Below the pieces are notes generated by a model that searched no databases, was not told the DNA's origin, and saw only the letters and a program-made list of their open reading frames with translations. This document shows positions 56,968 to 64,000 of a stretch of DNA of 64,000 nucleotides, one piece after another. The stretch covers positions 326,013-390,012 of the forward strand of contig QKWP01000212.1 in assembly GCA_003550325.1 (NCBI GenBank). The letters are read 5' to 3'. This stretch comes from Gigaspora rosea (lineage: Eukaryota; Glomeromycota; Glomeromycetes; Diversisporales; Gigasporaceae). Position numbers and translations under genes: made by a program. Each line of letters starts with the position of its first letter. Position 1 is the stretch's first letter.

Positions 56968-58399
56968 TGTAAAATAAATAAATTTTAAGTAAAGAATTTT
57001 AAAATGTTTGTTTTATAAAAAATTGTTTTTAATAAGTAAAATAGATTTTTAATAAGTTTGTTAAAATTTGTTAAAAATAATGGTAGAAATTTAGGAGCTT
57101 TTATAAAAAAGATATAATTTTCAAAACTCCGATTTTGGCTTAAATTAGTAAGAATTTTGGCCAAAATTAAAATATTTTCAGGTAAAATTATTTATTTTTA
57201 ATAAAAATTTTTAATTTCTTTAGCAATTAATAACTTTTGATCTACTAATCCGATTTTAATGAAACAACTACCAAAATGTTTGTCTTAAGAAGACGATTCT
57301 AATGAGTATAAAATCTTTAAAATCTGATTAGTAGATCAAAAGTTATTCCATATTAAATGTTTAGATTTTTAAAAACAATTTGTAAAGTTTAAGTTTTTAG
57401 CCTAAATTGTTATTAATTTTAACTGAAAGTCATTGAAATTTCAGTTATTGCTATTTATATCTCAGCCGATTTATTTTATACTGGTTTTGAATATATCTAT
57501 TTTATCCTTATTGGACCTTGATTTTGTTTATTTTCATTATATAAAATTCCGAATCTGGAAGTAAAATGAAAAGTTTAAATAAATTTGTCAATATTTATCC
57601 ATTTTTAATAAAATTTAACCGAGTATTATTTAATACCATATTTATCAATTTATATAGTAACACTTGTACTGTTTCATTTTGAGAAAGTTTTTCCGAATAT
57701 AGTTTTGCAAGTAAAATTCAAAAAAAAACGTAACTACTTTTTTCATAAAAAATATTAATATTTTTATAAGTTTTTAATATTTTTTTATAAAAATTTAGAT
57801 TCTAACAGTTTGTAATTCTCTCTACAAGGCTACTTAGAAATTTTTTTTGTTTGCATAGTAAACTTGTGTGTAAATAATTGCCAGAAGTAGGGTATTCTTG
57901 AAAAACACATATAAACAAAATTTGGTAATATTAATCTTTTCTAAGCTCAATATGATAAAATTTGGCAATGATTTGTGCAAGATTCTATTATGTTAACTTA
58001 ATAACTTTTATAAATTAAAATTGAAGCACATATTTTTATCTTGTAGAATCTCAAATTTCATGAAAAAATATTAAAAACTCATGAAGATATTAACGTTTTT
58101 GTTAATTTGAATAGCTATATTTCGCAAATTTTACTTTAAACTTCAAATTCTTCTAAAAGGACTTTCTCAAAATAAAACCTTCAAAACGTGACTTAGTAAG
58201 TTGATAGAATAGATATTTAAGAGTCTTCAGTTAAATTTTATCAAAAACGGATTAATATTGATGAAGTTATGATAATTTTTCAATTTGCTTTCAGATTCGG
58301 GATTTTCTAAAATTTTCAATTTTGATGAAAACTGAAAAATCATGGTAATTTTCTCCAAAAAAGAAATAATTTAATAAAAAATAAATTATCTCACCTTTT
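56968..58399. other. AT-rich spacer without supported gene
   Basis: It has short inverted phrases such as CTTTTGATCTACTAATC (57236) and GATTAGTAGATCAAAAG (57328), a perfect 17-bp inverted repeat about 90 bp apart. No gene is visible. Confidence 0.35.
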
Positions 58400-60050
58400 T
58401 TAGGTTCATTATAATGGGCTACAACTTTTAATTAATTGACTAGATTCATTAACTTAGTAAATAAAATAGTTTTTCTGGAGTTATTGTAACATTTCTGAAT
58501 TACTATAGCAAAAATGCTATGATCACCCAAGGGAAACTTTTTTTTTACTAAGTTAATGGGTGTTGCTGATTAATTGAAAGTTGTAGAGCTCATTATAACG
58601 AACTTAATGAAGATGAAATCATTAAATTTGGTTAGTAAATAAACTAGTTTTCCTTGGGTAATTATAGTATTTCTGTTTATAAAATAATTTATTATAACAA
58701 AAATATTAATAAAAACTATTGTTTTTATTAGATAAACTTGTTCTATGCATAAAAATACATCATATCAGTATAATTTTATTTTATAATTTTAAATTTTAGA
58801 AAAAAGATGCTTAATTTTGAAATCTGATCAAAAATACTAAAATTAAGCATTTATAGTTGTTTGATGTATCTCAGTATCTACTAGGCCAATTTTAATAAAT
58901 TTACCTCCTTTAGATTCGTCATAATGAGCTCCACAACTTTCAATTAATCAACAAAACTCATTTAATTAGTAAATAGACTGGTTTTCTTTGGGTAATCATA
59001 GTATGTCTGCTTATAAAATAATTTACTATAGCTAATGAAAACTATTGTTTTTATTAAATAAACTTGTTTTATACATAAAAATACATCATATTAGTATTAT
59101 TTTACTTTATAATTTTAAATTTTAGAAAAAAGATACTTAATTTTGAAATTTGATCAAAAATTCCAAAATTAAATATCTACAGTTTTTTGATGATATCTCA
59201 GCATCTACTAGGGCAATTTTAATAATCCTACCTCCTTTAAGTTCATTATAATGAGCTCCACAACTTTTAATTAATTAAGAAAACTCGTTAACTAAGTAAA
59301 TAAAATGGTTTTCCTTGGGTAATCATAGTATTTTTTACTTATAAAATAATTTACTATAGCAGAAATGCTGCAAAAATGCCAATGAAAACTATTGTTTTTA
59401 TTAGATAAACTTGTTTTATACATAAAAATACATCATATTAGTATTATTTTACTTTATAATTTTAAATGTTAGAAAAAAGATACTTAATTTTGAAATTTGA
59501 TCAAAAATTCCAAAATTAAGCATCTATTGTTTTTTGATAATATTATAGCATCTACTAGGCTAATTTTAATAATCTCAACTTTTTTTAGGTTCGTCACAAT
59601 GAGCTCTACAACTTTCAGTTAATAAACAAAACATATTAACTTAGTAAATAAAATAGTTTTCCTTGGGTGATTATAGTATTTCTGCTTATAAAATATTTAC
59701 TATATTAAAAAATGCTACAAAAATGCCAATAAAAACTATTAGTTTTATTAGATAAGCTTGTTCTATGCATAAAAATACATCATTTCAGTATTATTTTACA
59801 TTATAATTTTAAATTTTAGAAAAAAGATGCTTAATTTTGAAATTTGATCAAAAATTCTAAAATTAAGTATTTATAATTTTTTTTATAATATCTCAGCATC
59901 TACTGTGACAATTTTAATAATCATACCTCCTTTAGGTTTATCACAATAAGCTTCACAACTTACAATTAATCAACAAAACTTATTAACTTAGTAAATAGAC
60001 TAGTTTTCTTTGGGTGTTGTAGTATTTTTGCATACTAGTTCTTATATAAA
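58400..60050. repeat. tandem repeat, units of about 325-350 bp
   Basis: The phrase TTCGTCATAATGAGCTCCAC (or variant) recurs at about 58916, 59239, 59588 and 59935, spacings 323-349 bp; a shortened unit starts near 58403. Each unit then has GTTTTCCTTGGGTAATCATA, ACTATTGTTTTTATTAGATA, AAATACATCATATTAGTATT and ATCTCAGCATCTACTAGG. Identity between units looks about 80-85%. Confidence 0.82.
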
Positions 60051-60959
60051 TATAAATTATCTTTGCCTTTATTGATTCAATAATACATTAAATAAACTTT
60101 CAAATCATAAAGTCAAAAGATGATTTGTATACAAATAAAGCTGGTATATTTGTTTAACCTTGTCTGAATACTATATCTACCAAACCTTTATATACTCCGC
60201 ATTATAACAGAACTCTATATACTTATAGCTGCATCTGTAGCTTATTAGACCAACAACATGAAACCAACAATAGCACATGCCTACCTTTGGGCTTAGCACT
60301 TAGAAAAATAGAAATCTGGTTATACAACTAGATCAAATATAGTTTTCTAACTAACTTTATTCTCCTTATTAAATCTAAGTAAGTTTTAACTACTCTAGTA
60401 GATTTAGGTTGCAGATAAATTAGGTAGAAATTAGAAATAACTCTATCTATAGTCTGAGTCTTAATTCTTGTATAATTAATAATTGTAATCTGAGAAACCT
60501 CATGAGGAATCTCATACATTTTATTAATAAAGATAAAGGCAAAATCTTACTTTAATACCAAAAAAAAAAAGTAAATTCATTAAAGTAAAAATATTTATTA
60601 GATGAATTCTATCTCTTAAAAAGGTACCTCTTTTCTCTATCTGACACTAAACTAGTTCTTGCTATTTTAATAAATTTTAATACTTAACAAGTTTATTTAG
60701 TACATTAATTAGAATTAATTAATAAATTTTTTGTATATTATAAGATTTAATAGAATTTTATTAATAAAATTTTATAAAATCTTAGATTTCACAAATTTTA
60801 TTAATAAATTTTAACTTTATGATTAAAGAAACTTTTAGTATTTAAAAATAAATTAAATCATTAGTGTTGTATTTATTTTATTTAAAATTTTGAAAAAAGA
60901 TACTTACATTTAACTTTTTTAATCAAACTCCAAAATCATGCATTTTCTCTTTAAATTTT
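60051..60959. other. AT-rich spacer with one short minus-strand frame
   Basis: A 63-codon frame at 60519-60328 (MYEIPHEVSQITIINYTRIK...) has plausible composition but no domain and no neighbours to support it. The rest is plain AT-rich sequence. Confidence 0.25.
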
Positions 60960-61740
60960 AAGTAAAATAAAAATAAATATGCTAATTTGATATATTTTTA
61001 AATTATTTTAGTATTAATTATTGGTTTATTTTATAAATAATTGTAGTTAATTTTGGTAAGTTTTGAGTTAATTTTTGATTTATTTTAGAGTTAATTTTGT
61101 AAATTTTAGCATTAATTATTAGTTAAATTTAGATTAATTATTAGTTAATTAAAATTATTTTTTTTAGATCTAATTTTTGTTATATTTTAGAATTAATTAT
61201 TAGTTTATTTTAAAGAGTGTTTAGATTATTTTAGAGTAAATAGTTGGTTCATTTTCGATTAATTATTATTTTTTTTCTAGAGTTAATTATTAAAAATAAT
61301 TGTTAATTTATTTTGAGTTAATTTAAAGTTTATTTGAGGTAATTTATTATGAATTTTAGATTTTATTTATAGTAAATTTTAGATTTTATTTATAATTTAT
61401 TTTGGAATTATTTTATAGTTCTTTTAGAGTTAAATTATAATTTATTTAGAGTTAATTCATGGTTCACTTTAGGTTTAATTTATAGCTTATTTTAGAGTTA
61501 ATTTGTAGTTTATTTTAGAGTTAATTTATAGTTCATTTTTGTATTATTTTATAGTTCATTTTAGAGTTAATTTAAGTTTATTTTATAGTTTATTTTAAAA
61601 TTAATTTATAATTCATTTTAGAGTTAATTTATAGTTCATTTTAGATTAATTTATAGTTTATTTTAAAATTAATTCATAGTCTATTTTAAAGTTAATTTTA
61701 ATAGTTTATTTTAGATTAATTTGTGATTTGCTTAAAAACT
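60960..61740. repeat. minisatellite of TTTTAGAGTTAATTTATAG type
   Basis: Units of about 20-26 bp built from TTTTAGAGTTAATT, TATAGTTCA and TTTATTTTAGA recur some 25-30 times with variation, densest at 61480-61720. No frame. Confidence 0.75.
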
Positions 61741-63207
61741 AGTCAAATAATATAGTAAATTGTGGAGAAATGTATTATTGTTTTTTGCCTTTTTTCAATT
61801 TTGTATTTTCCAAAGGCAAACAGATTTTCTACTAAGTAAATATTTTTTTAAATTAAATCAAAAGTCAAATTATTAAAATTAGCCTAGTAGATTACAAGAA
61901 ATAAGTATTTTTGTTTTTGTGACAGGCCATATATCATTAATTATTAATTCTGGATTTTGTTTATGCACATATGCAAACTCTAACTATATAGTATAAAAAA
62001 AAGTAAACATATAATTTCAAAACAAAATGCTCATATTTTGCGACCTACTGGGCCAATTTTAATTATTTAACTTTGTTTTATTCAAAATATCTATATATAA
62101 TTTTGGCCAAGTATAACTCATTCTTTTTTGGCATTTTAACAATATCTAGTAATGTAAGAAATTAAAGCTTTTATAAATCACTAATAAGTTCTATTTAATG
62201 TGTAAAAAATTTAAAATTCATAAGTTTTAAATATGTAATATTTGAACATTAGTATCTAATTGCTCCTAATAAAGTATCTTTTCAAAATACTGATAACTTT
62301 TTTAGTAATAAGCATTATAGTAATATGCTAGCTTTTTCTAAACCTTGAATATAGTAAAAGTATTATTTGAACAATTATTTATCTTTATAGTAATAACTTT
62401 ATAATTTAATTTTTTCATTAATTTTTTATTTTTGCAATTTCTGATATGAAGAATTTTATTATCTTGAGCTCATTACTACAATTATAGGTTTCTATTTTAT
62501 TTATTGTAATGAGCTTTTTTGATATACTAAAGCTAAAATTATGCTATAAAATTTTTTAACAAATATAAAATTAGACAATCTAGTTAATTTAAATTTTTAA
62601 GTTGCTTTTGTAATTTAATAATAAATATAAAAGCACGAAATAATTGTATTTCATATATATCTCAAAATCTGTTAATTTACAAAAACTAATTTCATTGAAT
62701 TTTTTGCTATATAAAAAACAACTTTATTTAAAAGTCCAATCAATTGTAATAATAAAATTCTACACAAATAATGATTTTTATTTGATAGCTTTTTATTTAA
62801 CTTTTATATTTGTTTTTTTTTTTTTATTTTAAATATGTTTTAAAGTTTTTTTTTGAAAATTTTTACTACGAAAATAAATTATAAAACTAGCTTTTTTTAG
62901 CTAAAGAATAACTTTATTTAAGAGTTCAAAGCAATTGTAATAATAAAATTTTGCACAAATCATAATTTTTTGTTTGACAATGTTTTTATAGTGCTTTATA
63001 TAATAGCAAATTTGCTGATTTTTATGTTCTTTTCTTTGATTCCAAGTATTTTGGAATTTACTAGACTGATTTTGATAGTTTAACTACTATAGTACAGAAT
63101 GCTTAAAGGCTTTACAAATTTAAATAGCTAATAATATTTAATACAAACTTAATATCACAAAAAACAAGCAACTATTTTGTAGTTTAGTTAATTTGCTACA
63201 ACTTAGC
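61741..63207. other. AT-rich spacer with a roughly 100-bp direct repeat
   Basis: The block ACTTTATTTAAAAGTCCAAT...CAATTGTAATAATAAAATTC (about 62720-62800) recurs diverged at about 62910-62985. No gene is supported. Confidence 0.35.
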
Positions 63208-63220
63208 AGCTTTATTTTTT

Positions 63221-63857
63221 TATTTTAACCTTCCAACTCATGGTCATCAGGGCACAGCTAGTGCTTTTTTTATTTATATCAATTTATTAATTTCAGGGCC
63301 CAAGGACTTTGTATATTCAATGTTACAGTTAATATCTAATCTATTACTATGGCTAATTATAGCAGGTGTAATGTTTCTCAAATTTTTCACGTTCCTCTGC
63401 TTCATTCAGCCAGTCTGTCACCTGGTGCGCCCCAACTGAAGTCTTATAGATCAGCTTTAAAGAGTTATTCGACTCTGCTAACATGATTGTATAGGACTAT
63501 TTGTTATCAACCCAGAGTGTTTATTTTCCATTCTTTATCGTCATACCTTACCAAGGGTTGCCATTTCTGTCACAGATCCTTTCAGATAGCCTTTTATAGT
63601 AAATTACTCTTATGTTTATGATGTTTCCTGTCAGATTTTTTCCTTTTCTTAATATCAGGTGACCATGTGTATATGTTACGTAACCTGTTTTTTAGTTGTA
63701 GTACCTTGTTCACAAATGGAGATGATATATAGTTTCTAATTGAAGATCATTACTATTCGTGGCCCTAACACAGTTTTTGTCATCTCTAGACTCGAACTGA
63801 TGACCTTGCAAGTGCATCCTCAGGGCACTAACCAATGTGCTATTGGTCCGGAGGACT
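63221..63857 (-). mobile_element. tRNA-headed SINE with 13-bp target duplication
   Basis: On the minus strand the head GTCCTCCGGACCAATAGCAC carries box A TAGCACATTGG (63842-63832) and, 33 bp on, box B AGTTCGAGTCT (63798-63788). The body of about 600 bp is less AT-rich than its surroundings and ends in an A-rich tail (63235-63221). The 13-mer AGCTTTATTTTTT stands outside both ends (63208-63220 and 63858-63870). It is a different family from the 16.6-kb retroposon, judged by head and body sequence. Confidence 0.85.
63786..63857 (-). promoter_or_regulatory. tRNA-like head with Pol III boxes A and B
   Basis: Box A and box B are as given for the SINE. The tRNA fold is disturbed by extra bases in the anticodon region (GAGGATGCACTTGCAAGG), so this is not called a functional tRNA. 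Confidence 0.7.
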
Positions 63858-64000
63858 AGCTTTATTTTTTAAAAAAGCATTGTATACTATTTTAATTAAT
63901 ATAGTTATAAGTATAGTGTTTTTATATAATATATAAAAATTTGGCTTAAAAAGTCATATATTTTAGCTTACTGCTATTGGCTAATTTAAAATTAATTTTA

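Noticed and set aside
62644-62832. 62-codon plus-strand frame
   Set aside because: AT-driven composition (Phe/Tyr/Lys/Ile), overlapping a diverged direct repeat; no support.
63786-63857. tRNA gene on the minus strand
   Set aside because: The anticodon region has extra bases and the unit is the head of a SINE with a target duplication.

Overview
This window looks like gene-poor, very AT-rich nuclear DNA of an early-diverging fungus. An arbuscular mycorrhizal fungus (Glomeromycotina, Rhizophagus- or Gigaspora-like) fits best. The reasons are short AT-rich introns of about 60 to 80 bp with GT...AG ends, a KDZ/Plavaka-type transposase, a LINE with an RNase H domain, a pogo/Tigger element, a Myb/SANT-like gene and a Polinton/Maverick element packed together, and proteins that read like familiar Glomeromycotina repeat families. 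The taxon is inferred from remembered sequence styles, not from a search.

Layout. 1-13 kb is a mosaic of non-autonomous DNA transposons. Two have clear target-site duplications (hAT-like at 933-1626, Mutator-like at 10456-11330). The region also holds minisatellites and one spliced gene remnant (6.8-7.7 kb). The most host-like gene, a secreted Cys-rich protein, lies at 13.37-14.04 kb on the minus strand. A second hAT-like element (14.7-15.9 kb), a tRNA-headed retroposon with a 14-bp target-site duplication (16.6-17.6 kb), mariner- and Harbinger-type MITEs, the 3' half of a LINE (19.5-21.4 kb) and a satellite of about 115-bp monomers (23.0-24.1 kb) follow.

25.57-47.49 kb is one 21.9-kb Polinton/Maverick-like fossil. 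It is bounded by inverted repeats of about 725 bp that end AGTAGGGCT...AGCCCTACT and are flanked by AAAAT on both sides. It carries a protein-primed DNA polymerase B module, several unknown small genes, a retroviral-type integrase and, most unusually, a Gag-like plus aspartic-protease module on the opposite strand with no reverse transcriptase visible. I see no Polinton capsid, packaging ATPase or cysteine protease. A complete pogo/Tigger transposon (32.44-35.19 kb) sits inside it, along with a spliced Myb/SANT-like gene and a possible solo LTR. The coding modules are broken in many places, so this is a fossil.

47.5-64 kb holds further repeats, a decayed multi-exon Plavaka-type transposase (52.66-55.92 kb) whose non-coding gaps host palindromic MITEs, a satellite of about 340 bp (58.4-60.0 kb), a TTTTAGAGTTAATT-type minisatellite (61.0-61.7 kb) and a second tRNA-headed retroposon with a 13-bp target-site duplication (63.2-63.9 kb).

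Almost nothing here looks like working host biology apart from the secreted-protein gene, and that gene has one frame change in an A-run. Several such single-base A-run shifts in unrelated genes, plus two Ns each placed between duplicated sequence, suggest unpolished long-read assembly as well as real decay.
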